Positions 1 to 11,479 of a stretch of 64,000 nucleotides of DNA are shown here, in pieces (within the stretch, counting starts at the first letter, position 1; each line of letters begins with the position of its first letter). The stretch covers positions 99,435,918 to 99,499,917 of the forward strand of contig OZ021721.1 in the NCBI GenBank assembly GCA_963978545.1, in the 5' to 3' direction. Origin of the DNA: Linyphia triangularis. Taxonomy: Eukaryota > Arthropoda > Arachnida > Araneae > Linyphiidae. The notes beneath the pieces are model-generated. The model was not told the DNA's origin. It was given only the letters and a program-made list of their open reading frames with translations, and ran no database searches. The position numbers were made by a program, and so were the translations under genes.

Positions 1-1006
1 CAAAGTTACGAAACAAGTGGCTTGTTCTAAAGCACATCCTAGGCAAAAGAAATCATTACTAACAAACAATTTAAGTCATAAGACTGAATACCAATTATAA
101 TTTTTATACAAAGTTAACTATGAGTTCCAATATGGACAAAGAAAGAAATTGTAAAAACTTTTGCAATTCGCGCTGTTATTTTCTTGCAATTTGCTTTAGA
201 AACAAAAAAACGGATTGAATGTTGATCTTTTTGTAAGTTGACTCGTTATTTTTTAAATGTATATTTGTTTATCTAACAGCGTAGTCTAAAAAAGATAAAT
301 ATATTTTTATACCTTTGATCTAATCTAAACATCAGACTGTAATGCGCTTTCTCAGATATCACTTTCTATATAATACCTTTATTTATGAATTCCATGTATT
401 ACAATCAGAAAATTAAAAGAAGAAAATATAAAAACTTTATCTCAGAATGTAATTTATTTAGTAATTAGATATTTTCGGTGTACAGCGAGGGGAATATATT
501 CTTAATTTATATTATAAGAAAAATTAATATTGATCTGATTAAAAAAAAAGTTTATATCTTAAAATAACATATATTTCATTATAATATATTTTGTATCTAA
601 ACTTCATCATTATCACTGTATCAATTCAATGTATACTTCACAAATATCCATCAAAATATATTTTTTCCTATAAAATTTTTATAGAATAGTACCTCCTTTC
701 AACAAATCAATTGTCTTTTACTTCTTAAATAAAGCAAAGTATGAATTTTTTTTTCAAAAAAGTATACATAATAAGGGTTAGATCTTTAACACATTTGTTA
801 AACAAAGTTATACACTTGTTGTGTCAAAAAAATTTCAATTAAATTGTTTATCAATTGATACAAATTTTATTTAAAAACTAAACAATTCTGGTAATAGTGA
901 GAAATATTAAATTTTCTTATTTAAATAAATTGAAATAGATAAAATTGATAGATAAAATTTTCGAATTGCTATACTAATAATTTGAACCACATTTTTTTTA
1001 ACTGCC
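1..1006. other. AT-rich DNA, no feature seen
   Basis: Very AT-rich sequence with short homopolymer runs. I see no coding pattern, terminal repeat or tandem array before the 117-bp repeats begin. Confidence 0.6.
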
Positions 1007-1845
1007 AATAAGCAAATGAAACCATACTTTTAGAATGTGGAGTATGTATACTTATTGAAATTATGATATTTTAAAAGCCAAAACATAAAAATGACGTTAG
1101 TATATTTACTACTTAATAAAACTAATAAGCAAATAAAACTATACCTTATACCTTTTGAGTGTGGCGCACGTATACTTAATGAAATTATGAGATTTTAAAA
1201 GACAAAATATAAAAATGACGTTAGTATATTTACTACTTATAAAATCTAATGAGCAAATGAAATTATAACTAATGAGTGTGGCGCACATATACTTATTGAA
1301 ATTATGATATTTTAAAAGCCAAAATATAAAAATGACATTAGTATATTTACTACTTATAAAAGCTAATGAGCAAATAAAACTATACCTTTTGAATAAGGCG
1401 TACATATACTTATTGAAATTATGATATTTTAAAAGCCAAGGCAATAAAATGACGTTAGTATATTTACTATTTATAAAAGCTAATGATCAAATGAAACTAT
1501 ACCTTTTAAGTAAGGCGTACATATACTTATTGAAATTATGATATTTAAAATCCAAGACATAAAAATTACATTAGTATATTCACTACTTAATAAAAGCTAA
1601 TAAGCAAAGGAAACCATACCTTTTGAGTGGGGAGTATGTATACTTATTGAAATTATGATATTTTAAAAGCCAAAACATAAAAATGACGTTAGTATATTTA
1701 CTACTTAATAAAACTAATAAGCGAATGAAACTATACCTTATACCTTTTGAGTGTGGCGTACATATACTTTTTTAAATTGTGATATTTTAAAAGCCAAGAC
1801 ATAAAAAATGAGGTTAGTATATTTACTACTGACTAAAAGCTATGC
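1007..1845. repeat. 117-bp tandem repeat, about seven copies
   Basis: Units begin with AATAAGCAAATGAAACTAT or close variants near 1007, 1124, 1248, 1365, 1482, 1599 and 1716, so the spacing is 117 bp with two units of 124 bp. Each unit contains TACTTATTGAAATTATGATA, then a run of AAAAGCCAA, then ATGACGTTAGTATATTTACT. The two 124-bp units carry an extra CTTATACC block where the others read CTATACCTTTTGAG. The open frame across the array on the minus strand only translates the repeat (recurring KYHNFNKY) and is not treated as a gene. Confidence 0.9.
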
Positions 1846-2970
1846 ATAAGTAAACAATTTAAATATCAATGTCATATAAATCCTTTAGAGACTACATTTG
1901 CTACGAAATAATTCTTTCAAATTTCAAATATGCTTTGAAAACTATGTTTAAAAACAAATAAAGCATTGTTTATCTTGTTGGAGATGTTATTTGATGGTTT
2001 CTTTATTAAATAATCACTAGAAAATCTTTCATGCATTTAAATGCTTTCCTATCTGAAATTGTTAAATATAATGTACTTATAAACATGTTTATGCGTAAAT
2101 ATATGTATTATAAATAATTTAGAATCACTTCAAACTCATAATGTGTACGTTTTTTGAATTCTCATAAGTTTTAGCACTTTTAAAAATTATCTAGTTTTAT
2201 TATAATTCTTAAATTTTAGATTATAAATTATGTCTTCTTTTTATATGCTTGCCTTTTTAACTACAGTTTCTTGTTTTTTCGAAACATCATAAAACTTAAA
2301 CTCCGTTCACATTTTCTATTGAAATCATTTTGTAACTGTTTGGATGTATTAAAGGGGAACTGTGTATTTTCATTTAACGTTACAGATGATAAGCTTGAAA
2401 TGGATTTTGTATTACGCTCTTTCAAAAAAATTCTTATGCGTTCCATAATTGATTTGGAAGGATGGATAGCATTCTGGGAACTTTAACATCCCATAAAAGA
2501 GAACAAAATCTAATGAAATCAAAATCAAGTCAAGAAATTAGATATAACTTTTATTATAATTAAAATTTAAGGCATAATATAAATTTCCTTATAAAAAAAA
2601 TAGAAAGAAAGAAATTTAATTCTAATAATCTATAACTTATCGTTTCTAATTAGTTATATACTAATAGATCTATCTAAGAAAAAATACGTTTTAATTAATC
2701 ATGAAACTTTATAAGTTTTAATTAACTACTGAATGAGCAAAATCTCAAGTTCTTTAATTGATACTTTGAATGAAAATTTAATATACTCTCATTTTATATT
2801 AAATTCGGAAAATTTTAAAGAATATTCCTTTATAAAGCCTTATTAAAATAATATTTTCCATTAAATTAAGGCATTGTAATTCACATCTTCTTAGCAACTA
2901 AAATATTATAAATTTAATTAAATATTGCACGTATAAATATCCTCTTGAAACTTGATCCAAAATATATCAA
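1846..2970. other. AT-rich DNA, no supported gene
   Basis: Low-complexity AT-rich DNA. A 71-codon open frame on the plus strand at 2271-2486 overlaps a 61-codon frame on the minus strand. Neither matches a family I know or shows a compositional change from its surroundings, so neither is called. Confidence 0.5.
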
Positions 2971-4340
2971 TATAGTGGATCCTTGAGCCTGGGCTGCCAG
3001 CATATTTGAGATTTGTTAAAAGGATAACTTTTTTTGGAAGTTCATCATAGATGGATATTGTACTATATTTTTGAGAGGTATAATGAAACTTGAATTGGAA
3101 AGCAGAACTCGGTATGGAATGGCTCTTGTAGGTGGACGTTCTTATGAAAAATTGTATCCCTTGCATCCATAATATAGAATACATTGAAACTTTTTTACTT
3201 TAAGTTCAATTTATCAACAAATAATGAATGGAATTGCTTAAAGCGGATAAGTGCATCTTTAAAACAATAATTTATTTATTTAATGTAGTCTTGAGTAGGT
3301 CGGAAGAAAGAACTCTTCCGTGCAGTTTCAACAGATCCTTACATAAAGTACCCTTTAAGTAGAATGAATCTCCTCTCATAAATGGCTACAATACTATCTA
3401 TGTAAAATCCTCTCTTGTATAGTACCCAAATACCCAGTACATAGAGTTACCTCTCATAGAGTGACAAAATACTCTCTACGTAGATTCACCTCGCATATAG
3501 TACCAACAAAATACCCTCTACATAGATTCCTCTCTCATATAGTATCCTCTACATAGAGTCGCCTCTCATATAGTACCAAAATACCTTTTACATAGTATCC
3601 CCACTCAGAGAGTGCCCAATTACCTTTCCATAAAATCTCTCTCATATAGTGCCCTTTACAAAGAGTCCCCTCTCATAAAATGCCTTCTACATAGAGTCAT
3701 CTCTCATAGAGTACAAAAATACCTTCCACGTAGAGTCCCCTCATATCGTACCAACAAAATACTCTCTACATAGATGCCTCTCTCATATAGTATCCTCTAC
3801 ATAGAGTCGCCTTTCATATAGTACCAAATACCTTTTACATAGTGTCCCCACTCACAGAGTGTCAAATTACCTTTCTATAAAGTCTATCTCATATAGTGCC
3901 CTTTACAAAAAGTCCCTTCTCATAAAATTCCTTTTACATAGAGTCATCTCTCATAGAGTACAAAAATACCCTCTACGTAGAGTCCCCTCATCTTTATTGC
4001 CAACAATATACTCTCTACAAAAATGCTTCTCTCATACATTCTTCTCCCGTAGAATACCCTTTAAATACAGCTGCCTATTATATAGTAACGAATTTCCCTT
4101 TACAAAGAGTCCCCTTTCATAAAGAGCCTTCAACATAGAGTCCCCTCTCAGAGGAAACCAAAATGAAAACTTTAACTTTGATTTTCAAATAAATAGTCCA
4201 ATGTGCAATTGGAAATAAACTATTCATCAAAAGCAGAGATCTTAGTTTTTAAATTAGTGCATCATTTATCATTTTTGATTTTGTATAAAAGGAGAAAAAA
4301 AGATCGTCACACAAAAATACAGTCTAGAAATCCAGATTAT
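2971..4340 (+). mobile_element. F1 repeat copy with internal minisatellite
   Basis: The left end (about 2971-3270) reads TATAGTGGATCCTTGAGCC and aligns by eye with the left ends at 40986 and 60842. Shared landmarks are the AAAGTTCATC-type tract, GAGAGGTATAATGAAACTTG, the GGAAAGCAGAACTC block, and TTTAAGTTCAATTT. The right end (about 4160-4340) has TTTGATTTTCAAATAAATAG, AAACTATTCATCA, GCAGAGATCTTAG, AAAGGAGAAAAAAAGATCGTC and the final GTCTAGAAAT. The centre is replaced by the CTCTCATAGAGTACC minisatellite. A minus-strand open frame over 2918-3184 resembles one in the 40984 copy, which I attribute to DNA similarity. No coding capacity for mobility is seen, so it is probably a non-autonomous element of unknown class. 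Confidence 0.65.
3345..4150. repeat. CTCTCATAGAGT/CTACATAGAGTC minisatellite with higher-order repeat
   Basis: A chain of 15-17-bp half-units alternating between CTCTCATAGAGTACC and CTCTACATAGAGTCC types, with AAAATAC spacers. A higher-order period of about 248 bp is visible: TCTCATATAGTATCC followed by CTACATAGAGTCG occurs near 3531 and again near 3779, and the following CCACTCA..GAGTG and GCCCTTTACAAA blocks also recur in order. It lies entirely inside an F1 element. Confidence 0.85.
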
Positions 4341-5189
4341 ATAATTGTAAGCAAACAATATTGTTAAAAGCCATTTTTCTATTCATTCCTAATGCATTCG
4401 CATGGGAACATCTCTTTACGCCGATCCAAGAGGAGAAAACATGATTTCATTAACAAGTCCAATTTCCTCACTTTTTGCGATTATTTGTTTTTTGCCTCAC
4501 TAACTGTCATTTCCTATTCAGAACGACTTCCGTTAGACCAGACAGTACTGCTCAATGTGTAGAATGCATTTGGCGCGGTTGAGATAAGGAAAGATGACAA
4601 ATGTATTTTGCTTTGAGAAAATTCGCATTTTCTCAAACCGGAAAAACATGATTTTTTCGAAATGAAGGCGAAATCGTAAAAATTTACAACGGGAAAGAGC
4701 TATTAATTTATTAATTGGATTTCTTGTGTTCCAATATGAAGAAGAAATGTAGTTATAAAAAGAATTATATATTTCTCAGATTGGAGTATAGTCCTCAGCA
4801 TAGGCATCGTATTTATTTTCTTTTTGTTTAAATATGTTCTCTGATCGTTCGCTTTATCTATAGTTGTTACTTAAAAAAGAAATAATTATCCCCTGCAGTG
4901 TTAAAGTAATTTTTTCTTCGGAAGAAGGATTTAATCGAATCATTTCAAATACACGTCTTAAGCTCATTTCCTCTAAAAATATATTTCATTGTAATTTTTT
5001 TTCATAATGCACAACAAATTTTCTTTTATCTTCTCTTATGGAAACATTTACGGATATACTAATTGAATATATGTTATGCTATTCAAACCGCAGTAGTAAA
5101 AAGGATTATAAATATGTACACATACACTGTTAATTTCCATAATTATTTTAAAGTTGGCTTGTACTGTCAATGATCTAATTTTGTTATTA
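4341..5189. other. Intergenic DNA with one perfect hairpin
   Basis: No gene is supported. The one structure seen is a perfect 10-bp inverted repeat, TTTGAGAAAA at 4612-4621 and TTTTCTCAAA at 4628-4637, around a 6-nt TTCGCA loop. It is too short for a confident functional call and is not followed by the T-run expected of a polymerase III terminator. Confidence 0.45.
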
Positions 5190-5300
5190 ATAACGGCTTA
5201 TAAGGCCGGTATCTAAAGCTTAAAGTAGGTTTCGAACTACAATAACCATACACGCCTAACTCAGGATTCAACCCAGTACCAGAAGCGAAGCTACAGCTTT
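5190..5300 (-). mobile_element. Decayed tRNA-derived SINE copy (same family as 60466-60652)
   Basis: Read on the minus strand it has AGCTGTAGCTTCGCTTCTGG (A-box-like), then GGGTTGAATCC (B-box-like). A body follows with GTATGGTTATTGTAG, TTTAAGCTTTAGATACC and TAAGCCGTTATT, and it aligns with the body of the better SINE at 60466-60652 (TTAAGCTGTAGGTCTC, TTAGCCGTTATT). No target duplication was found. The head is shortened relative to the other copy. Confidence 0.45.
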
Positions 5301-6027
5301 AGAAAAATAAAAGATAAAATTTATAACCACTAATTTAAATAAGTACTTTTAGTCATATATGATTGGCTCCCGTTAAAAGGAAGTTTATAGATAATAAATA
5401 ACTAGTTCCAGAATAAATTAACCAAAAAATTAGCTAGAACCAATAATGACCCTAAGAAAGCAATCAATGACAATGTAAACTACTTATGTACTAACACTCG
5501 CTAAGTATTGTTATTTAAACAATATACAACAACAATAAAACACAACCAAAACTTAACACAATTAAATGTACTCGTATTTCCCCAAAATGCCAACGTCATT
5601 TCTTCATAGAAATGTCGTCGTCCTTCTAAAGTAAATGAATAAAGCAAAGGGGAACTAATTAAGGAAGTTTCCGATCTCAGTAATTAATAATTTAACAGAA
5701 CTCTAATGAATAACTTAACAAAACACTACAAAATTAACAAACTCTCCATTCACTGCTAATGAACTTTTAAGGTCGCGTTACAGCAACATTCAAAACGCGA
5801 AACGTAATCACAGTTAAAGAGAATTGTTAAACGAAATTCGCAAACTGTTCATCATTAACATGAATAGGAAACTGGGAATGGCTCCGGAATTTGAAACAGG
5901 GCAGTTTTCTATGCATCCGTATTTAGAGTACACTTCTCCCTTTGATTGGGTTCGAGTGATTTAATTCCGATCAATTCTTTCACTTTTTAATCTCGCTTCC
6001 GAAGGCGATCCAACAAATTAGTTTCAC
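5301..6027. other. AT-rich DNA, no feature seen
   Basis: Simple AT-rich sequence. I see no frame with coding character and no terminal inverted repeat. Confidence 0.5.
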
Positions 6028-6727
6028 AATTTAAAATGAATTACAGTAGGAGAACACTCCCACGTTTGAGATAAAATTATCTCTGCGATTTTTTTACATT
6101 TAGGTGTGTATAGTCTCAAAAGAAGTTTTCCTCAAAGTTCTCAAAAGTGTTATTCTAATATACAACTCTCAAATAAAGAGTGGGACATAAGTCGCACACA
6201 ACCCAGTTCATCGAAAATTCAAAAAGAAATTGAAACAAATTTATATGACTCTACGCACATACAATTTAAAATGAATTTAAGTAGAAGAACACACCCACCT
6301 TTGAGATAAAATTATCTCTGCAATTTTTTAACATTTAGGTCTGTATAGTTTCAAAAGAAGTTTTCCTCAAAGTACTCAAAAGTGTTATTCTAATATACAA
6401 TAAAGAGTGGGGCATAAGTCGTACACAACCCAGTTCATCAAAATTCAAAAAGAAATCGAAACAAATTTATATGACTCGAAGCACATACAATTTTAAATGA
6501 ATTAAGGTAGGAGAATACTCCCACCTTTGAGATAAAATTATCTTTGCGATTTTTTAACATTTAGGTGTGTATAGTCTCAAAAGAAGTTTTCCTCAAAGTA
6601 CTCAAAAGAGTTATTCTAATATACAACTCTCAAATACAGAGTGGGGCATAAGTCGCACACAACCCAGTTCATCAAAAATTCAAAAAACAAATCGATACAA
6701 ATTTATTTGACTCGACGAACATACAAA
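6028..6727. repeat. 230-bp tandem repeat, three copies
   Basis: Units start with AATTTAAAATGAATT at about 6028, 6263 and 6489 (spacings 235 and 226 bp). All contain GGAGAACACTCCCAC, GAGATAAAATTATCTCTGC, TAGTCTCAAAAGAAGTTTTC, CTCAAATAAAGAGTGG and GCATAAGTCGCACACAACCC in order. The 67-codon open frame at 6106-6309 spans a unit junction and is a by-product of the repeat. Confidence 0.88.
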
Positions 6728-7732
6728 AAAATCAAAAAGTTATAATAAATGTTGAAAATTCCGCCCACTTACGAGAATGGCGCTATACACTATTAACCAT
6801 ATTTCTGAATATTAACCATAATTCTGAAGATTAAATATATTTCTGAAGATTAGCCATATTCCGACGCGGGATCCTATCCATTAATCTGTATCTCGTTGCA
6901 TTAACTCACTCAAATTGCCAGGTCATTTTAAATTTTACGGTAAGAGTTTATGAGAAGATAAAAATAGACTAAACACGGAAAATGAAAATTCTTTGAACTT
7001 TGAGTGTTTTTGAACTTCGAACTTTCAACACAGAAACGAACTTCGAACGTTCAACGTACTGGCGTGTTCCACCCACTTTCATTTCGAAGAGGTATCAGTA
7101 TTTCCACTCGAGCAATTCCAAATTCCCCACCTATTTCTTTTCCTTTCACATTTGGACTTAGGTTTGCGCGATTTATACCCTATCCATTATTATCCGTATT
7201 AACGAAACTAGAACTTTCTTTAAATAGGATAATATTATTCCAATGGCATTTAGTCAGCGATAACGTTATTTATATATGTTTTCAGCACTTTAATACTCGA
7301 CAATTGACCTAACCAGACCGTGACCGTAAGAGCTCACCTATAAGAGTTTAGATTTATGAACCCGACGGTGGGAAGGAAGATTTCTTCCCACCGCTAAAAA
7401 GATGGCTTAGAAAGATAAAAATCTTCCATCTAAGTTTTTGCGAAGGCAGAAAAGCCGCTCAAAAACACTGACAGAAAGTTTTAAAAAATTACAGAAAAAG
7501 TACCAATTTGATAAAATAAAAAATAAAAAAATTAAAAAAAACACGTCAACAGTGTGTAAAGTACTCAGCAACCAATATCACTTAAGAAAACTCAAATTAT
7601 TTACTCTTACATTTATTAACTTAAGGAACAGAGAGGTGCATACTGCATACAGATGGAATGCAAAGCATCTAAGTTTTTGTTCAAAACTTAATTTTTTAAA
7701 AGTGATAATTGCATATCCTTCTAAAATTTTAA
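6728..7732. other. No supported gene; one strong hairpin
   Basis: An open frame at 7004-7312 (102 codons) and one at 7438-7773 (111 codons, rich in Lys in its first half) are present, but I recognise neither. The second runs into the TTAA-flanked element at 7733, which argues against a real gene. Near 7363-7392 the sequence CGGTGGGAAG...CTTCCCACCG forms a near-perfect inverted repeat. A related GTGGGAAG/CTTCCCAC pair recurs at 50283-50362. Confidence 0.5.
7363..7392. repeat. Inverted repeat, CGGTGGGAA / TTCCCACCG
   Basis: The 9-bp arms CGGTGGGAA and TTCCCACCG are perfect complements and the inner bases GGAAGATTTC add further pairing. It is the most GC-rich short structure in the first 9 kb. 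Function unknown; it could be a remnant MITE end. Confidence 0.6.
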
Positions 7733-8288
7733 GGGGAGTTAGTACCCAAAAATTTATAAATAATAGATTTTAAATTTATTATTGTTTATCAAATTTTAAA
7801 TTCTTCCCTTCAAAAGGATACCTCATTTGTATAAATACCTCAACTAGAAGTATTTTTAATAATTTTTTAAGACAAAATTGGTAACTGTTAGTGTAAGTAA
7901 AGTTTTCTTTAAAATGCGTTTTTCTCATAACTACATTTTTCATTATTCATGTACCTTTTTCTCAGAAACTGCACCAACTATCTTCCTAAAATTTTTACCA
8001 CATATTTCCTTGATGTATCTGTATATACTGAAGTGAGATTTTGTTATTATTTTTTTTTTAAATGTTTTCGACAAAAAACTTTTGAATTCTAACAAATATG
8101 AATGACTTTCACAAAATTTCATTAAAAAAAAGTAAATGAATTAGACTCAAAAGCTAACTTCAGTAGAATAACAAGTGCCTGTTAAATGCACTGAAAAAAA
8201 TTTGACTTCTATGTCAATTACTTTCTGAGGAAAAGGTACATGAAATATGCCAAATTAACATTACCGGTATAGAGGGTACCAACTCCCC
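7733..8288. mobile_element. TTAA-flanked DNA element (MITE), 556 bp
   Basis: The left end is TTAA (7729-7732) then GGGGAGTTAGTACCC. The right end is GGGTACCAACTCCCC then TTAA (8289-8292). The 15-bp terminal inverted repeats differ at one position, and the TTAA at each side fits the target duplication of piggyBac or Kolobok-type elements. A further internal inverted pair, CATGTACCTTTTTCTCAG near 7939 and CTGAGGAAAAGGTACATG near 8225, makes it partly foldback. No transposase is visible, so it is non-autonomous. Confidence 0.8.
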
Positions 8289-9440
8289 TTAATTAATTGT
8301 TTTGCATTAACTTTCTGTTAATCACTGTTTACTTTCTAACTTTCTGTCTGCTTTCTACTATTTAACTTTCTGGGTTTTGTTTAAATCTCTCTTATACTTT
8401 TTTCCTAAGAATTTTACTACATTTCTCCTCTTTATTTTTAATATTTAAAATTTTTAAATTCCAAAGGGGTCAAGAACACGCTCTTTACAATCTCAGTCCA
8501 CACCCATGTCAGAAATGACTATGGAAAAAGAACTTAGAACTCAAATTATAAGTGTGTTAAGATCTATTGCAACTGATAAAATGCCTATATAACAAGCTGT
8601 TGTTGGTTCGCCTAACTTTTTCCTTTTCTATATTAATTTAATAAGTACCAGTTTTAAAATTCTTTTCTAATTATCTAATTATTAATCTATTAATTTCTAC
8701 AATGACGAAACTTTCTGAGAATTAAATTGTCAATGGTTGGAATTGCTAAAATGAAACTATTATAAATGAACCATAAAACTTTCTAACATCTCCCGAGAAA
8801 ATGCAACTAGATTTAAGAAGCTTTTATTCAAATAACTTTCTTTAGAAAGAATTAACAAATTGCTGGGAACGGAATCTCTTATTACCATAAAACTCTTTCT
8901 TTTACCTTAAGAAGGATCTTTTAAATTATTCATTGTAATTTAATTAAGTACAATGACTACCACATTTATCTAGAGTTATAATTATATAAAAATATTTTTA
9001 TTTTCCTGCTGTTTTCGAGCCAAATGCTTCAAAAACTTAATTTTGCTATTTTCTGTTTTTGATATAATTTTTGAACTAAACAATGTTTCTATTTGTTAAG
9101 AAATAATCTCTAGAAATTCTGCATATACAAATGTAACACAATCTTCTTTAACTATCTTTTTAAAAATACATTACCCCTAAGTGTATAAATGATACTGAGT
9201 TAAGATTGAATATAAAATGGATGTAGATGGTTTAGTATTTGATATAGAAGATAAGAGAAGGGTCCGTAAGAATAAATGTTGTATGTAGCAATTTAACACA
9301 GAATTTGCTCCAATGTAAAGAGCCCTTTTGCCGATATCCCCTATCGTCATTATTTACATTGATGTGGGGGTCATTTTCACTGAATGTCACGTCGATATTA
9401 TGGCCTCATAATAGTTTTAGTTTTTTCGGTGTAAATAACT
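8289..9440. other. AT-rich DNA, no feature seen
   Basis: Long AT-rich stretch with repeated ACTTTCT words between 8310 and 8370 but no regular period. A 64-codon open frame at 9305-9499 is not recognised and runs into F2 repeat sequence. Confidence 0.5.
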
Positions 9441-10138
9441 TTGAAGGTGATTGTTTCAATTGCGGATTACATTGGAGCGGCAAATCTTCAGAAGTCTAAT
9501 TAACCCACTTACTGTCATCCAATCAAGCTCAAACTTGACAGATAGACTTGCTGCAGAGGACGATGTATTCCATAAAATTTTGGGGCGATTACTAAAATGA
9601 CGCTTTTAAAAGCGTTTCTATTGACTCATTGGACGACTATCTAAGCCACTTACTCTCATCCAATCGATCAGAAATTTGGCTGGTTGACTTGTTGTTGATG
9701 ACAATACATTCTATCAAGTTTTTGGGTCTGCAATTCAAAGACAGCTTTTACACACGTTTGTGTGATCATAAGTCAAATCCAGATACCAACCATATTCAAC
9801 TGTGTACAATTTGGCGTTATTAATGACCGTGGCATTTCCCTGTTAAATTTGACGACACGTGATTAAAAAAACTGCCATTTTATTATTTTTAAATCTTTTA
9901 TACCGTCTTCAATTTTATTCGTGGTGGGAAAAAATGTTAGAGGGCAAGTCAACTCAATTACCATCATCCAATCGTTCTGAAACTTAGCAGATAAACTCAC
10001 TATGGATGAAAAAAATTCCACCAAGCTTTTGGTTAAAAAAAAAGTTAGTCAATCCCCCGATATCAATGGTTTTCTTAGTAGTGGTCAAACACTATGAAAA
10101 CTCGATCCGAGTTCAACATCGCTTAGCAAGTCAAAATT
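9441..10138 (+). mobile_element. F2 repeat, left part with about 2.5 units
   Basis: The unit motif CTAATTAACCCACTTACTGTCATCCAATCAAGCTC begins near 9497 and recurs near 9640 and 9950 (CAATTACCATCATCCAATCG). Each is followed by a GACAGATAGACT-type and ATGTATTC/ACATTCTATC block. The same unit builds the 136-bp array at 39440-40480. The right segment includes TTTTCTTAGTAGTGGTCAAA and CACTATGAAAACTCGATCC, matched at 40565-40610. At 10139 this copy is interrupted by an inverted-repeat element and resumes near 11153. Confidence 0.65.
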
Positions 10139-11102
10139 GTACAGTACGCAAAAAAAAAAATCCGAACGATGGCTATATCTTGTATTCTAATAGGTGAAAT
10201 TTAAAACGACAAGTACCGTTTGTAAATCGTGGAAGGTACTTATTAATTGTGTATAATTTTTTTTATCATGAGGGGTTATCTACATATTAAAACTAAACCA
10301 AATTTTAAAAAGTTCAATGGCAACCCCTTAATATTATACGATATTTAGAATTAGAATCCAAAAAACGGCTAAATATCAAATTTCATAATTTTCCAATGAA
10401 TGGTTTACAATTTAATTGATGTCAAAAAAATGGCAAATTAATGTTAAAAAGAAAATTTGTTTTTTTAGCCATAAATTCTTAAATATTTAATGTATTTTAG
10501 CAATTCTTGTTTCAAACGATAGTTTATTAAAACCAAACATAAATAAGATGCAACTTTTGTATTAAACAATTTTTTATTAATCAATTATTAATTAATAAAA
10601 CAAGTTTTAAATTTTTTTAAATAGAAACATGTTTTTTTTTTGTTTTTTTTTTTTGCTTCCATTAGAATTATCATGGTCGACAACCCCTCCAGAATTTCTT
10701 TCATTCCATTCTGACATTTGGTTCTCGATATTTTAGCAAAAATGTTAAAAAAAAGTTTACTTTAAGGGACCTCATCCTGAAGCATGCAAAACATTCAATT
10801 CAGCCCGCTACAAAGAAATTTTCCCTCAAGATCGACCAAAACATTTGTGCACATAAGTGACGTGTTTCTCATGATAAGGAACTGAAATTTGGTATCTAGG
10901 GTAAACAAGGTATTCTAAATCGAATGAAAACATAAAAATAGAGGTTCGTATTAAAATTTTCAAAGATAGTGTTAAATTTACTTAGATACAGCCCTTTAAG
11001 AAAAAAAATTTGCATCAGAGATGTAGAAAATTATAAACAAAACATTTTGATGCAAACTGCAAGATTCTACGAAAATTAGAACCGAAGATATAGCCATGGT
11101 TC

Positions 11103-11138
<36 letters not shown>

Positions 11139-11152
11139 ACGAGTACTGTGCA
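10139..11152. mobile_element. About 1-kb inverted-repeat element nested in F2
   Basis: The left end reads GTACAGTACGC, an A-run, then TCCGAACGATGGCTATATCT. The right end, reverse-complemented, reads GCACAGTACTCGTGC, an A-run, then TCCGAACCATGGCTATATCT. Arms of about 60 bp thus face each other. F2 sequence continues on both sides: GTCAAAATT before it and GAAGTTGGCAATATTTAGG after, where the unbroken copy at 40610-40660 has the two joined. The interior is AT-rich with no recognised transposase. Confidence 0.6.
11106..11136. repeat. Poly-T run of 31
   Basis: Uninterrupted T run inside the right arm of the inverted-repeat element. The left arm has the equivalent run of only 11 A, so the homopolymer has expanded on one side. 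Confidence 0.9.
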
Positions 11153-11479
11153 TAGAAGTTGGCAATATTTAGGACTTATTGTAAAAACTTTGTGTTTAGA
11201 GGTTAATTTTTTTCTATTTAAATAACTTTGAAAATACTTTAAGAAACTACTAGCAAATGAATTGCTACAGACACTCGCGCGCGCGATAAAGTAACTAATA
11301 TAAGTCGCTAATTAAATTAACTTAAATAAATTTTATATAATACACCATTCTTATAAGATGCAGTTTTAAAAAAAATAGTACGTCTATTTGACGATTGATG
11401 TTTCATACTGGAAAACAATTTACTATTGCTGTAGCATAATAAATATTAAAATAATTGCTTAGAATTTATGACTGATGCG
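11153..11479. other. F2 right end, then AT-rich DNA
   Basis: The first part (to about 11212) matches the F2 3' end, with AAGTTGGCAATATTTAGG and AAAAACTTTGTGTTTAGAGG against AAACTTCGTTTTTATGGG at 40788. A CG-alternating run CTCGCGCGCGCG at about 11274-11285 stands out in AT-rich DNA. Nothing else is seen. Confidence 0.45.

Noticed and set aside
1007..1845. CRISPR-like array
   Set aside because: The repeat is continuous 117-bp tandem DNA without unique spacers, in a eukaryotic context.
2918..3184. Minus-strand frame shared with 40984-41178 as a conserved peptide
   Set aside because: The similarity follows the F1 DNA alignment, and the third F1 copy breaks the frame. No sign of protein-level constraint.
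7438..7773. 111-codon Lys-rich frame as a small gene
   Set aside because: Its 3' end runs into the terminal repeat of the TTAA-flanked element, so the frame is chimeric.
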